Positions 37,432 to 45,939 of a stretch of 64,000 nucleotides of DNA are shown piece after piece (within the stretch, counting starts at the first letter, position 1; each line of letters begins with the position of its first letter). Source of the stretch: Cognatishimia sp. MH4019. Lineage in GTDB: Bacteria; Pseudomonadota; Alphaproteobacteria; Rhodobacterales; Rhodobacteraceae. The position numbers and the translations under genes were made by a program. The stretch lies in contig NZ_JAHTBL010000001.1 of assembly GCF_020177595.1 (NCBI RefSeq), positions 248,001-312,000 on the forward strand. Reading direction: 5' to 3'. The notes under the pieces were generated by a model. That model did not search any database. It had not been told where the DNA came from and saw only the letters and a program-made list of their open reading frames with translations.

Positions 37432-38220
37432 ATGTATGCATTCGAGTTTGAACGGCCCACGACGGTGGAGGATGCGGTCAAGGCGCTGGCATCGGAAGAC
37501 GCGCAGGCGCTGGGCGGGGGGCAGACGTTGATCCCGACGCTGAAACAGCGGCTGGCGGCACCTGAGACGCTGGTGAGCCTTGGCGGCATTGCCGAGATGA
37601 AAGGCGTCTGTATCGGCGACAGTGGCGAGGTGTGTATTGGCGGCGCGACCACCCATGCGACCGTTTCGGGAGAGGCGGGGGATTATCCGGCGCTGGCGGA
37701 GCTGGCGTCGCATATCGGCGACCCGGCTGTCCGCAATCGCGGGACCATTGGTGGATCGCTGGCCAATAACGATCCCTCGGCCTGCTATCCGGCGGCGGCG
37801 CTTGGGTCGAACGCTACGATCATCACCAACAAGCGTGACATCGCGGCGGATGAATATTTTCAGGGCATGTTCACGACGGCGCTGGAAGAGGGTGAGATTA
37901 TCACCGAAGTGCGTTTCCCGGTGCCGGAAAAGGCCAACTACCAGAAATTCGTGCAACCGGCCTCGCGCTTTGCGTTGGTGGGCGTTTTCGTTGCGAAATA
38001 CAGCGATGGGGTGCGGGTGGCTGTGACGGGCGCCTCAGAAGAGGGCGTGCATCGCTGGTCGGAGGCGGAAGAGGCGCTTTCGGCGGATTTCAGCGCAGAC
38101 GCGATTTCCGGGCTGAGCGTGCCTGCGGACGGTCTGATCGGCGATTTGCACGGCACGCCAGAATACCGTGCGCATCTGGTCAAAGTGCTCACGGGCCGTG
38201 CGGTCACCGCAGCTGCGTAA
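37432..38220 (+). CDS. coxM: CO-dehydrogenase-like medium subunit, FAD
   Basis: A 262-residue FAD subunit. The FAD loops are ALGGGQTLIPTLKQRLAAP and the HIGDPAVRNRGTIGGSLANN motif, followed by NDPSACYPAAALGS. The start at 37432 (MYAFEFERPTTVEDAV) has AGGAGG upstream. It completes the coxSLM set; electrons leave through FAD to an undetermined acceptor. Confidence 0.96.
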   Translation: MYAFEFERPTTVEDAVKALASEDAQALGGGQTLIPTLKQRLAAPETLVSLGGIAEMKGVCIGDSGEVCIGGATTHATVSGEAGDYPALAELASHIGDPAVRNRGTIGGSLANNDPSACYPAAALGSNATIITNKRDIAADEYFQGMFTTALEEGEIITEVRFPVPEKANYQKFVQPASRFALVGVFVAKYSDGVRVAVTGASEEGVHRWSEAEEALSADFSADAISGLSVPADGLIGDLHGTPEYRAHLVKVLTGRAVTAAA

Positions 38221-38223
38221 TCA

Positions 38224-38691
38224 GTGCCTTTAAAGAAACGACACCGCGTGGGCCTAGCCTTCGCGGTGTTGCTTGTTGCGGGGGGCGTTCTGTCGGCGCT
38301 CCTGGCCTCGGACCGCCGCATCGAAGAACGTCAGCATGCGCGGCTTCAAGCCACGCAAAGCGGTCCGTTGACACCCTTTCAATCGGATGGATGCAGTGGC
38401 GGGTTAAGCGAGGTCTGGAGCGCCTTGCCGCGCGAGTTACGCGCGGACCCGCTGCCGTTTGAGGCCTGTTGCGTGACCCATGACCGCGCCTATCACGCAG
38501 GCGGAGGCGAAGCGCTACCGCGTGGCGGCTACATGGCGCGGCTCGCAGCTGACCGCGCCCTGCAGGCCTGTGTGGCACAAAGCGGCGGGCGGGCCTTGGC
38601 GGACGGGATGTTTCAAGCCGTGCGTTTGGGCGGAATGCCCTGCAGCGGGTTGGCGTGGCGCTGGGGCTATGGCAGGCCTGCCTGCAAATAA
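38224..38691 (+). CDS. phospholipase-A2-like membrane-anchored small protein
   Basis: A 155-residue protein with an N-terminal hydrophobic helix (about 9-28, GLAFAVLLVAGGVLSALLAS), likely a signal anchor or signal peptide. FQSDGCSGG (52-60) resembles the calcium-binding loop and FEACCVTHDRAYHAGG (79-94) contains CCxxHD, the catalytic motif of secreted and bacterial phospholipases A2, with His86 and Asp87. Six cysteines suggest disulfides. The GTG at 38224 is three bases after the coxM stop; there is no clear ribosome-binding site, so a start further in is possible. Phospholipase activity is unproven. Confidence 0.65.
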   Translation: MPLKKRHRVGLAFAVLLVAGGVLSALLASDRRIEERQHARLQATQSGPLTPFQSDGCSGGLSEVWSALPRELRADPLPFEACCVTHDRAYHAGGGEALPRGGYMARLAADRALQACVAQSGGRALADGMFQAVRLGGMPCSGLAWRWGYGRPACK

Positions 38692-38715
38692 AAAGCCCCT
38701 CGAAAGGGGCTTTAA
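38692..38715. terminator. bidirectional rho-independent terminator
   Basis: AAAGCCCCT (38692-38700), loop CGAA and AGGGGCTTT (38705-38713) form perfect arms flanked by A- and T-runs. It ends both the PLA2-like gene and the convergent infC gene. Confidence 0.85.
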
Positions 38716-38737
38716 GATCACGCTGTAACAGATTGAT

Positions 38738-39283
38738 TTATTTGGAGATCGGCCCGATCATCATGACCATCTGACGGCCTTCCATCTTGGGCATGTTCTC
38801 GACCTTGCCGGCCTCTTTGGTGTCCTCGGCCACACGTTCCAGCAATTCGCGGCCCAGATTCTGGTGCGCCATCTCACGGCCCCGGAAGCGCAGTGTCACT
38901 TTCACCTTGTCGCCGTTCTCGAGGAACTTGAACACATTGCGCATCTTGACGTCATAGTCATGCGTGTCTGTGTTCGGGCGGAACTTGACCTCTTTGACCT
39001 CGATGGTCTTTTGCTTCTTGCGGGCTTCGCTTTCGCGCTTTTGCTGTTCGTACTTGAACTTGCCGAAATCCATGATCTTGCAGACAGGCGGGTTGGCATT
39101 GGGCGAGATTTCGACCAGATCAAGCCCAGCCTCATCGGCCAGAACCATCGCGCGTGCAGGCGTCACGACATCCAGGTTTTCACCTTCCGCGCCGATAAGA
39201 CGAATTTCAGGGGCCTTGATGTGTTCGTTAACACGGGGGCCGGTATTGCGCACCGGAGGTGCGTTATGGGGTCTGCGGGCTAT
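38738..39283 (-). CDS. infC: translation initiation factor IF-3, probable ATA start codon
   Basis: IF-3 binds the 30S subunit and proofreads start codons. The N-domain has [20 protein letters not shown] and [20 protein letters not shown], and the C-domain [20 protein letters not shown] in part and [16 protein letters not shown]. The usual in-frame GTG at 39253 would drop the conserved [10 protein letters not shown]-terminus. Reading on upstream gives ATA GCC CGC AGA CCC CAT AAC (39283 leftwards), which restores it, with AAGGAAG seven bases before the ATA. Noncanonical starts are known for infC, where IF-3 represses its own translation. Confidence 0.85.
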   Translation of the reverse strand: MARRPHNAPPVRNTGPRVNEHIKAPEIRLIGAEGENLDVVTPARAMVLADEAGLDLVEISPNANPPVCKIMDFGKFKYEQQKRESEARKKQKTIEVKEVKFRPNTDTHDYDVKMRNVFKFLENGDKVKVTLRFRGREMAHQNLGRELLERVAEDTKEAGKVENMPKMEGRQMVMMIGPISK

Positions 39284-39470
39284 GGCTCAGCTTCCTTCAA
39301 TGGTGATAAATTCGAGTTGCCAATCTAGCCCCTGTCGGGCGCGCTTTCAACCGCTAAAGGATGCGCAAAAGGGTGCCGCGTCGCAGAATTTCCCCTTTAA
39401 GGTGGCAGGTATGAGTGCCATATGATCAGCCATGGGGGGCAAAAAGGCCCCGTAAGAGTGAGGAATTACC

Positions 39471-40316
39471 ATGCGAAGTCTTTTTCTGATTATTGCGGCG
39501 GTCGCCGTGGCTGCGGTGGGCTACTTTGTCTACACGGGCGGCACGGCTGAGGACGTCGTGGAGGGCGCTCAGGAAACGGCAACCGAAGCGACTGACACGG
39601 CAAGCGAAGCTGCTGATGCCGCAACCGACGCGACAAGCGACGCAGCCGACGCTGCAACAAACGCCGTTGAACAGGCCACCGAAGCTGCAACAGAAGCGGC
39701 ATCTGATGCTGTGACTGCCGTGGAAGAAGCTGTCGAGGGGGCCACAGAGGCTGCGACCGACGCTGTGAACAGCGCCGTCGAGGCAGTTGAGGGCGCCGTC
39801 GATCAGGTCACAGGCGCTGCCGAGGAAACGGCAACGGACGCGGCTGAGGCCACTGAAGAGGCTGCGACTGACGCTGTTGAGGCGACCGAGGGCGCTGCAA
39901 CCGAAGCTGCGGACGCCACTGAAGAGGCTGCGACTGAAGCGACTGAGACGGCAACCGACGCTGTTGAAGCCACCGAAGACGCAGCAACGAACGCGGCAGA
40001 GGCAGCAACAGAGACCGCAAACGATGCGGCTGAAGCGACTGAAGATGCCGTGACCGACGCTACCGAAGAGGCGAGCGACGCAGCTACTGCAACGCAAAAC
40101 GCTGCAACGGAAACCACCGAAGAGGCTGCGGGCAACATGTCTGAACTGCTGACTGTTGATGGCTTCGATTTCGACCAAGTCTCCGAGATGATCGACAATT
40201 CCGAGATTGGCGAGATGCAGAAATCCATGCTGAAGACAGCTGTGGATCAGGCACGGGACAATCCCGATGTGCTGCAAGGTGTTCTGGACCAGATCAAGGC
40301 GGCATTGGGCGAGTAA
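39471..40316 (+). CDS. membrane-anchored Ala/Thr/Glu/Asp repeat protein
   Basis: A 281-residue low-complexity protein. An N-terminal hydrophobic helix (about 3-21, SLFLIIAAVAVAAVGYFVY) is followed by about 195 residues made almost only of Ala, Thr, Glu, Asp and a little Ser, Asn and Val, in loose EATEAATDA-like units of 4 and 11. A compact C-terminal domain (223-281) ends IKAALGE. It looks like an amphipathic helical repeat anchored in the membrane, reminiscent of LEA or apolipoprotein-like proteins. AGTGAGGA sits before the ATG at 39471. The minus-strand ORF over it is a shadow. Confidence 0.75.
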   Translation: MRSLFLIIAAVAVAAVGYFVYTGGTAEDVVEGAQETATEATDTASEAADAATDATSDAADAATNAVEQATEAATEAASDAVTAVEEAVEGATEAATDAVNSAVEAVEGAVDQVTGAAEETATDAAEATEEAATDAVEATEGAATEAADATEEAATEATETATDAVEATEDAATNAAEAATETANDAAEATEDAVTDATEEASDAATATQNAATETTEEAAGNMSELLTVDGFDFDQVSEMIDNSEIGEMQKSMLKTAVDQARDNPDVLQGVLDQIKAALGE

Positions 40317-40341
40317 GCCTTTCAAAGCCTGACTAAAATGA

Positions 40342-40377
40342 AACGCCGCGCGAGAGACCCTCGCGCGGCGTTTTCTG
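40342..40377 (+). terminator. rho-independent terminator of the repeat-protein gene
   Basis: AACGCCGCGCGA (40342-40353) and TCGCGCGGCGTT (40361-40372) form a perfect 12-bp stem with a seven-base loop, followed by TTCTGTTT. Confidence 0.85.
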
Positions 40378-40399
40378 TTTCATCTTTGCTTAAATACTC
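40378..40399 (-). repeat. divergent copy of the dispersed 22-bp repeat
   Basis: On the minus strand it reads GAGTATTTAAG then CAAAGATGAAA. It lies between the terminator above and the end of fpr, 15 bases after the fpr stop. Confidence 0.5.
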
Positions 40400-40413
40400 A
40401 ACAAGTACGAGCC

Positions 40414-41232
40414 TTAGCCAACAAACGCTTTCTCGACCACGTAGTGACCCGGCTCGGAGTTGGCGCCTTCTTCAAGGCCGTATTCCTCGAAGATCGCTTT
40501 CAGATCGGTGTTCAAGCCGATTGAGCCGCAGACCATTGCGCGGTCGTTCTCGACGCTGAAATCGTCAATCCCGAGGTCCTTGAACAGCGTCCCGTCTTTG
40601 ATCAGGTTGGTGATGCGGCCCATTTTCGGGCTCTCCTCGCGGGTCGTTGTGGGGTAGTAGCGCAGCTTCTGCTGTGCGTCTTCACCCACCAGCGGGTCGT
40701 CCTTGGTCAGCGCGATCAGTTCCTCGCCATATTTCAGCTCGGCCACGTCTCGGCAGGTGTGGGTCAGGATGACCTCGTCGAATTTCTCATACGTCTCCGG
40801 CTCGCGCAGGAGCGACGCGAAAGGCGCAATACCTGTGCCGGTCGCGAAAAACCAGATGCGCTTGCCGGGCAGCAGGGCGTCATGGACGAGCGTGCCCACG
40901 GGTTTGGGCCGCAGGATCACCTGGTCGCCGGGCTGGATGTGCTGGAGCTTGGAGGTCAGCGGACCGTCCTGCACCTTGATCGAATAAAAGCCGAGTGTTT
41001 CATCCCATGCGGGCGATGCGATGGAATAGGCGCGCAGCAAGGGGCGGCCGTTGTCGCCCATCAGGCCCAGCATCACAAACTCGCCCGAGCGAAAGCGCAG
41101 GCTTGCAGGGCGGGTCACGCGAAAGGAAAAGAGCCGGTCGGTGTAATGCGTCACCTCGGTTACGGTTTGCGCGTCGGGAAGGGTCGGTTGTTTGACAGGG
41201 GATGCTTCGGTCACGGTCACTTGCTCGTTCAT
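40414..41232 (-). CDS. fpr: ferredoxin-NADP reductase
   Basis: A 272-residue FAD enzyme. FAD is bound by LLRAYSIASPAWDETLGFYS, NADP(H) by IWFFATGTGIAPFASLLREP and THTCRDVAELKYGEEL, and the C-terminus ends YVVEKAFVG as in the bacterial (subclass I) type. It lies at the end of the sulfur-assimilation operon, where it could reduce ferredoxin for the sulfite reductase. A 7-bp hairpin (41245-41262) lies just upstream. Confidence 0.93.
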   Translation of the reverse strand: MNEQVTVTEASPVKQPTLPDAQTVTEVTHYTDRLFSFRVTRPASLRFRSGEFVMLGLMGDNGRPLLRAYSIASPAWDETLGFYSIKVQDGPLTSKLQHIQPGDQVILRPKPVGTLVHDALLPGKRIWFFATGTGIAPFASLLREPETYEKFDEVILTHTCRDVAELKYGEELIALTKDDPLVGEDAQQKLRYYPTTTREESPKMGRITNLIKDGTLFKDLGIDDFSVENDRAMVCGSIGLNTDLKAIFEEYGLEEGANSEPGHYVVEKAFVG

Positions 41233-41244
41233 GATAAATGTCCA

Positions 41245-41262
41245 GCGAAGTTGACACTTCGC
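41245..41262 (-). promoter_or_regulatory. hairpin just upstream of fpr
   Basis: GCGAAGT (41245-41251), loop TGAC and ACTTCGC (41256-41262) form a perfect stem 13 bases before the fpr ATG and 40 bases after the DUF934 stop. It may modulate fpr translation or serve as an operator. Confidence 0.4.
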
Positions 41263-41302
41263 GCCTTTTCATTAGCCAAATTTAAGAGGGTCGGGAAGGG
41301 GA

Positions 41303-41710
41303 TTACGCGCCGCGCAGCCGCGACTGATAGTCATGGGCCTGCCAATCGGCGCGGGCCAGCCATTGGGGTTCGGGCTGTCGCGCGGCGAGGTCGTCGTCAA
41401 TCTCGACCTCGTCAAAGCCTGCGCGGCGCGCCATGGCGTACTGGTCGGCCAGCACATGGCCCTTGGCGCGCAGGCGGCCCTTGTAGCCCATCAAGCGAAA
41501 CTGGCGGGCCAGCGTGAAGCCGCGCCCATCGGCGAAACTGGGAAAGTCGATGCGGATCATGTCGAGACCGGTCAGGCGGTTGGCCAGTGCATGGGGGTCT
41601 GCGTCGGATGGCACGTCCAGTGCGGCCACGTCATTGGCGCAATCGGGGGACGCAAAACCACCCGTCCAGTTGTCTTCGCTGAAGCCAGTATCGGTTACGA
41701 TGATGCTCAT
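41303..41710 (-). CDS. DUF934 family protein of the sulfite-reductase operon
   Basis: A 135-residue protein matching the DUF934 pattern: DMIRIDFPSFADGRGFTLAR, FRLMGYKGRLRAKGHVLADQ and YAMARRAGFDEVEI. DUF934 genes are regularly next to cysH/cysI in alpha- and betaproteobacteria, and the role is presumed accessory. AAGGAG precedes the ATG at 41710. Confidence 0.88.
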   Translation of the reverse strand: MSIIVTDTGFSEDNWTGGFASPDCANDVAALDVPSDADPHALANRLTGLDMIRIDFPSFADGRGFTLARQFRLMGYKGRLRAKGHVLADQYAMARRAGFDEVEIDDDLAARQPEPQWLARADWQAHDYQSRLRGA

Positions 41711-41721
41711 TTGAAACTCCT

Positions 41722-42447
41722 TTATGCGGCGGGACGGCGGACTATCTTGCCGTCCACGATATGAATGCCGCATTCCTCTTTTTCCGTGTTGCGCCAACGG
41801 CCTGAGCGGGGGTCTTCACCTTTGCGGACGGGCGAAGTGCAAGGCGCGCAGCCGATGGAGGGGTAGCCTTGAGCGACCAGCGGATGGCGCGGCAGGCGAT
41901 TGTTGATGATGTAGTCCTGCACGTCCTCGGGCGTCCAATGAGCCAGTGGATTGACCTTAATGCGGGCTGGGCCATCAGCCTCAAAGAACTCGAGGCTCGC
42001 GCGCGACCCGGCTTGAAAGCGTTTACGCCCAGTGATCCAGCCATCGAAGGGTAGTAACGCCTTTTCCAGCGGCGCGGTTTTGCGCAGGGCGCAGCAAGCG
42101 TCGGGGTTGGACTGGTGGAGTGTTCCGTTGGGGTCCTGCGCGGCGATGTCAGCGGCGCGGATGGTCCGCACGTCTTGCAAGCCCAGATGGGTGGCGACGT
42201 CTGTCTGGTAAGCCAGCGTTTCGGGAAATAGCATTTCGGTGTCGATAAAGAGAACCGGCAGGCGTGGGTTTACGACCGACACCATATGCAACAGCACCAC
42301 CGATTCCGCCCCGAAGGACGAGACCAGCGTCAACTGACCCGCTTTCGGATTGGTAATCGCACCCGACAGCACATCAATCCCCGCGTTATGGCGATAGTAG
42401 CCATTCAGCGCCGCGATCCGGGCGTGGATCGGCAGGTTATGCGGCAT
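41722..42447 (-). CDS. cysH: adenylyl-sulfate (APS) reductase, CysH family
   Basis: A 241-residue enzyme that reduces APS to sulfite. LTLVSSFGAESVVLLHMVSV is the P-loop-like PP-loop, LPVLFIDTEMLFPETLAYQ follows, and the CysCys pair (DACCALRK) plus CAPC (SIGCAPCTSPVRKGEDPRSG) form a 4Fe-4S site. Presence of both Cys pairs indicates APS rather than PAPS preference. The ATG at 42447 lies inside the last codons of cysI. Confidence 0.93.
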   Translation of the reverse strand: MPHNLPIHARIAALNGYYRHNAGIDVLSGAITNPKAGQLTLVSSFGAESVVLLHMVSVVNPRLPVLFIDTEMLFPETLAYQTDVATHLGLQDVRTIRAADIAAQDPNGTLHQSNPDACCALRKTAPLEKALLPFDGWITGRKRFQAGSRASLEFFEADGPARIKVNPLAHWTPEDVQDYIINNRLPRHPLVAQGYPSIGCAPCTSPVRKGEDPRSGRWRNTEKEECGIHIVDGKIVRRPAA

Positions 42448-44107
42448 CTTGCTTGGCCTGTTCGGGATAAAGCACGGCCTTGAAGGGTGCGGCTCCGAGG
42501 CGACGGTAGGCCTGAAGGAATGTCTCGTCTGCACTGTCGCGTAGGTCGAGATAGCCCAGAACGAGGCGTTCTATGGCCGGAATAATCTCGTCCGCCGAGA
42601 AGCCGGGGCCAGCCCGTTCGCCGATGGCCGCATCTTCAGAGCCGTCGCCGCCCAGCGTGATCTGGTAGTTTTCTACGCCTGCACGGTCGAGACCAAGGAT
42701 TCCGATATGGCCCACATGGTGATGCCCGCACGCGTTGATGCAGCCCGAGATCTTTATCTTGAGCGGGCCGATGTCGTGCTCAAGTTTCAACTCGTCAAAG
42801 CGTTCCGCAATCTCTTGCGCGATAGGGATCGAACGCGCCGTGGCCAGCGCGCAGTAATCCATGCCGGGGCAGGCGATGATGTCGCTGACAAGCCCGATAT
42901 TGGCCGTAGCGAGGCCTGCCTCGCGAAGTTTTGCATAGATCGCTGGCAGGTCGGATTTGTGGACATGGGGCAGGATCACGTTCTGCTCATGGCTGATGCG
43001 CAGCTCGTCATGGGCGTAGGTTTCGGCAAGGTCCGCCATGACGCGCATCTGGTCGGCGGTGGCATCGCCGGGCGTTGCGCCATGGGCTTTGAGCGAGATT
43101 GAGACGATGGCATAGCCGTCGGCCTTGTGGGCGCTGAGGTTGGTGTCGGACCAGCTTGCGAAGGCAGGGTTGGTGAGGCGTGCGGCCTCATACCCCTTGG
43201 TATTGCCGGTCTTGAACGCGGGCGGTGCGAAGGAGGCCTCCAGCTTGCTCAGCAGCTTCTGATCGAAGCCTGCGAACTGGGCTTTGATCGCGGTGAAACG
43301 GTCCTCAACCAAAGCGCGAATACGCTCGATTCCGTTTTCATGAACGGTGATCTTGATGCGGGCTTTGTACTTGTTATCGCGGCGGCCCAGCAGGTTATAG
43401 ACGCTGACGATGGCCTCGACATAGGGCAGCAGATCGGCCTTGGGCAGGAACGGCGCGATGACCTTGCCGATCATGGGCGTGCGGCCCAGACCGCCACCGA
43501 CGATGACTTCGAAGCCGGGCTCACCGGCATCATTACGCACCATGCGCAGGCCGATATCGTGAGCTTTGGTGACGGCGCGGTCAACGGGCGATCCGCTGAC
43601 GGCGATCTTGAACTTGCGCGGCAGGAACTGGAATTCCGGGTGGTCGGTGGACCACTGACGCAGCAGCTCGGCCACGGGGCGGGGATCTTCGACCTCATCT
43701 GCCGCGGCCCCTGCGAAATGGTCGGCAGTCACGTTGCGGATCGTGTTGCCGGAGGTCTGGATGGCATGCAGGCCAACCTCGGCCAGCGCGTCCAGTATGT
43801 CGGGCACGTCTTGCAGCTTGGGCCAGTTATACTGGATGTTCTGGCGCGTGGTGAAATGGCCGTAGCCCTTGTCCCACCGCTCTGCGATCTCTGCCAGCTT
43901 GCGCATTTGGGCGCCGTTCAGGGTGCCGTAAGGGATCGCGACACGCAGCATATAAGCGTGCAGTTGCAGGTAGAGGCCGTTCATCAGGCGCAGCGGCTTG
44001 AACTCATCCTCGGTTAGCGAGCCGTCGATGCGGCGTGCGACCTGCGCGCGGAACTGGGCGTTGCGTTCAGCTAAGAACGCGGTGTCAAAGTCATTGTAAT
44101 GATACAT
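42437..44107 (-). CDS. cysI: sulfite/nitrite reductase hemoprotein (ferredoxin type)
   Basis: A 556-residue siroheme and 4Fe-4S enzyme. GHFTTRQNIQYNWPKLQDVP and EFQFLPRKFKIAVSGSP are siroheme/sulfite reductase regions; the cluster Cys are in ACPGMDYCALATA and SGCINACGHHHVGHIGILG. Context (cysG, cysH, DUF934, fpr) favours assimilatory sulfite reduction with electrons from ferredoxin, rather than nitrite reduction. No separate cysJ flavoprotein is present, fitting this. Confidence 0.93.
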   Translation of the reverse strand: MYHYNDFDTAFLAERNAQFRAQVARRIDGSLTEDEFKPLRLMNGLYLQLHAYMLRVAIPYGTLNGAQMRKLAEIAERWDKGYGHFTTRQNIQYNWPKLQDVPDILDALAEVGLHAIQTSGNTIRNVTADHFAGAAADEVEDPRPVAELLRQWSTDHPEFQFLPRKFKIAVSGSPVDRAVTKAHDIGLRMVRNDAGEPGFEVIVGGGLGRTPMIGKVIAPFLPKADLLPYVEAIVSVYNLLGRRDNKYKARIKITVHENGIERIRALVEDRFTAIKAQFAGFDQKLLSKLEASFAPPAFKTGNTKGYEAARLTNPAFASWSDTNLSAHKADGYAIVSISLKAHGATPGDATADQMRVMADLAETYAHDELRISHEQNVILPHVHKSDLPAIYAKLREAGLATANIGLVSDIIACPGMDYCALATARSIPIAQEIAERFDELKLEHDIGPLKIKISGCINACGHHHVGHIGILGLDRAGVENYQITLGGDGSEDAAIGERAGPGFSADEIIPAIERLVLGYLDLRDSADETFLQAYRRLGAAPFKAVLYPEQAKQDAA

Positions 44108-44110
44108 GAT

Positions 44111-44407
44111 TTATAGCTCCGCCTGTTTGCCGTGGCTGTAGTTCGAAGGCCCGCGCATGCGGAACGCCTCGCGGAAATGGGTGGGCCTGGGGCCCGCGTC
44201 TGTGGGTTCGACCTCGGCCAGATAGGCGCCGACAACGACATCACGCTGCTGCGTCGCCTCTAACAGGCGCAGGTCGGCATGGGCCTCGTCTTCAAGCACT
44301 TCGGCTTGGGCAAGATCGCGAGTCCAGCCTGTGGGGGTCTGGTAGATCACATCGCCCTCCAGCAGGTGGTTGGCGGTGACGACTTTCGGGGTGAAGGCGC
44401 GGGGCAT
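44111..44407 (-). CDS. DUF2849 family protein
   Basis: A 98-residue protein with the start MPRAFTPKVVTANHLLEGDV and the end RGPSNYSHGKQAEL, the pattern of DUF2849 proteins found beside cysG/cysI in alphaproteobacteria. Its ATG overlaps the cysG stop by one base (TAATG), and its stop lies three bases before the cysI start, so all are one unit. Function unknown. Confidence 0.85.
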   Translation of the reverse strand: MPRAFTPKVVTANHLLEGDVIYQTPTGWTRDLAQAEVLEDEAHADLRLLEATQQRDVVVGAYLAEVEPTDAGPRPTHFREAFRMRGPSNYSHGKQAEL

Positions 44408-45804
44408 TATGCGAATTCCTTCTCTTGGATCTCTTGCAGGGCGGTCATGGCGGCGCGCGGGGCGAGGCCGTAGAGGGTCAGCGCGGGGCCGATGAGGGAC
44501 GCGTCCGATAGCGCCTCCGCCATCTCGGCCAGTGTGGTCGCGACGATGCGCTGATCGGGGCGAGAGGCGTTTTCGACGAACGTGACGGGGGTGGCAGGAT
44601 CTGCACCGTGCATCATCAGGCGGCCCTGAATGAACCGGGCAGAGCGTTTGCCCATATAGATCGCCGCAACCTCGCCTTGTGCGGCCAGCGTGCGCCAATC
44701 GTGATCGGCAAAGCCCTTCATGTCATGTCCTGTCAGCAGCTGGACTGAGGCGTTGCGCTGGCGCTTGGTGAGAGACTGGCCGATGCCCGCAACAGCAGCC
44801 GAGGCGGCTGTGATGCCGGGGATGATACGCCAAGTGACGTCAGCGGCTTCGCAGGCCTCAATCTCTTCATCGAGCCGTCCGAACACGGTTGGATCACCTG
44901 CTTTCAGGCGCACCACATGGGCGCCCGATTGGGCATGTTCGACGATAAGTGCGTTGATATCGTTCTGTGCCATGGCTTTGCCAAAACCTTCTTTCCCCGC
45001 GTCGATGACCAGCGCTTCACGGCGCGCGAGTTCAAGGATTTCGGGGGTGACGAGGCGGTCATGGATGACGACATCGGCGGCATCCAGCGCTTTGCGCGCT
45101 TTCAGTGTCAGCAAGTCCGGATCACCTGGGCCTGCGCCGACCAGATCGACGGCGCCTTCTTTCTCAGGCGCGGAAAGATGCGTGGTAAGCAGATTGTCCA
45201 AAGCCTCTGGAACAGCCTCTATCCCATTTTCATCAATGATTTGAGGGCCGGTCTTAAAGTAATATTCCGACCAGAAGTCGCGGCGTGCGCGCCCCATGGG
45301 CAATGCTTCAACAACGTTGCGAAAGGCTTTGCCGATCCGAGCGAGTGGCCCCAGTGTGGCGGGCAGGCGTTCCTCCAGATCGCGTTTGATGGCGCGGGCC
45401 AGAACCGGTGCGGCCCCTTCAGTGCCGATGGCCACAGTGACCGGGTCGCGGTCCACGATGGCAGGGGTGATGAACTGGCTGTCGGCGAGATTGTCTACAA
45501 TATTGACCCGCGCGCCATCGCGGTGGGCAAGGGCGGCCACGCGTGCATCTTCTGCCTCGTCCTCGTTTGCCGCGTAAAAGAGCACAGCACACATCGCATC
45601 GCCTGGCTCCATCGCGCGGGGGTGCAAGGTCAACTTGCCCTCCTGCGCCCATTGCTGGATCAGCGGCAGCGCATCCGTCGCAAAAACAGAGATTTTCGCC
45701 TCGGTCTTCAACAGCAGGCGCAGCTTGGCGACAGCTGCATCCCCGCCGCCCGATACGACGATGCGGCGGCCTTCGACGGCGATGAACACGGGGAAATGTT
45801 TCAT
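44407..45804 (-). CDS. cysG: siroheme synthase CysG (bifunctional or trifunctional)
   Basis: A 465-residue fusion. The N-terminal Rossmann domain (VEGRRIVVSGGGDAAVAKLR, then VTVAIGTEGAAPVLARAIKR) is the dehydrogenase/ferrochelatase part; the C-terminal domain (VDLVGAGPGDPDLLTLKARK, DVVIHDRLVTPEILELARRE, VVRLKAGDPTVFGRLDEEIE) is uroporphyrinogen III methyltransferase. It supplies siroheme to CysI. It is the first gene of the operon, divergent from an Lrp-type regulator. Confidence 0.95.
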   Translation of the reverse strand: MKHFPVFIAVEGRRIVVSGGGDAAVAKLRLLLKTEAKISVFATDALPLIQQWAQEGKLTLHPRAMEPGDAMCAVLFYAANEDEAEDARVAALAHRDGARVNIVDNLADSQFITPAIVDRDPVTVAIGTEGAAPVLARAIKRDLEERLPATLGPLARIGKAFRNVVEALPMGRARRDFWSEYYFKTGPQIIDENGIEAVPEALDNLLTTHLSAPEKEGAVDLVGAGPGDPDLLTLKARKALDAADVVIHDRLVTPEILELARREALVIDAGKEGFGKAMAQNDINALIVEHAQSGAHVVRLKAGDPTVFGRLDEEIEACEAADVTWRIIPGITAASAAVAGIGQSLTKRQRNASVQLLTGHDMKGFADHDWRTLAAQGEVAAIYMGKRSARFIQGRLMMHGADPATPVTFVENASRPDQRIVATTLAEMAEALSDASLIGPALTLYGLAPRAAMTALQEIQEKEFA

Positions 45805-45834
45805 AGGGATGCGATCCTTTGTTGGTCTTAAAGT

Positions 45835-45847
45835 AGGACAATTTCCT
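45835..45847. promoter_or_regulatory. candidate operator between cysG and lrp
   Basis: AGGACAATTTCCT (45835-45847) is a 13-bp dyad (AGGA/TCCT) in the 135-base divergent gap. A related AAGGAAAT stands at 45885-45892. Position suits control of cysG and the Lrp-type gene by its product; no experimental consensus supports it. Confidence 0.3.
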
Positions 45848-45939
45848 AACTAATGGCAGTATGCGCTTGCAGATAAGGAAATATGTTCTCATAAACCGCA
45901 GCGATAGAACGCCAGTTTCCCACTTGAGGATCAAATAGA

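Noticed and set aside
39426-40325. Cys/Gly/Arg-rich 299-codon frame opposite the repeat protein
   Set aside because: The plus-strand gene has a TM start, a ribosome-binding site and a terminator; the minus frame is a by-product of the GCN/ACN/GAN repeats.
43127-44017. 296-codon plus-strand frame across cysI
   Set aside because: Antisense to a gene with intact siroheme and cluster motifs.
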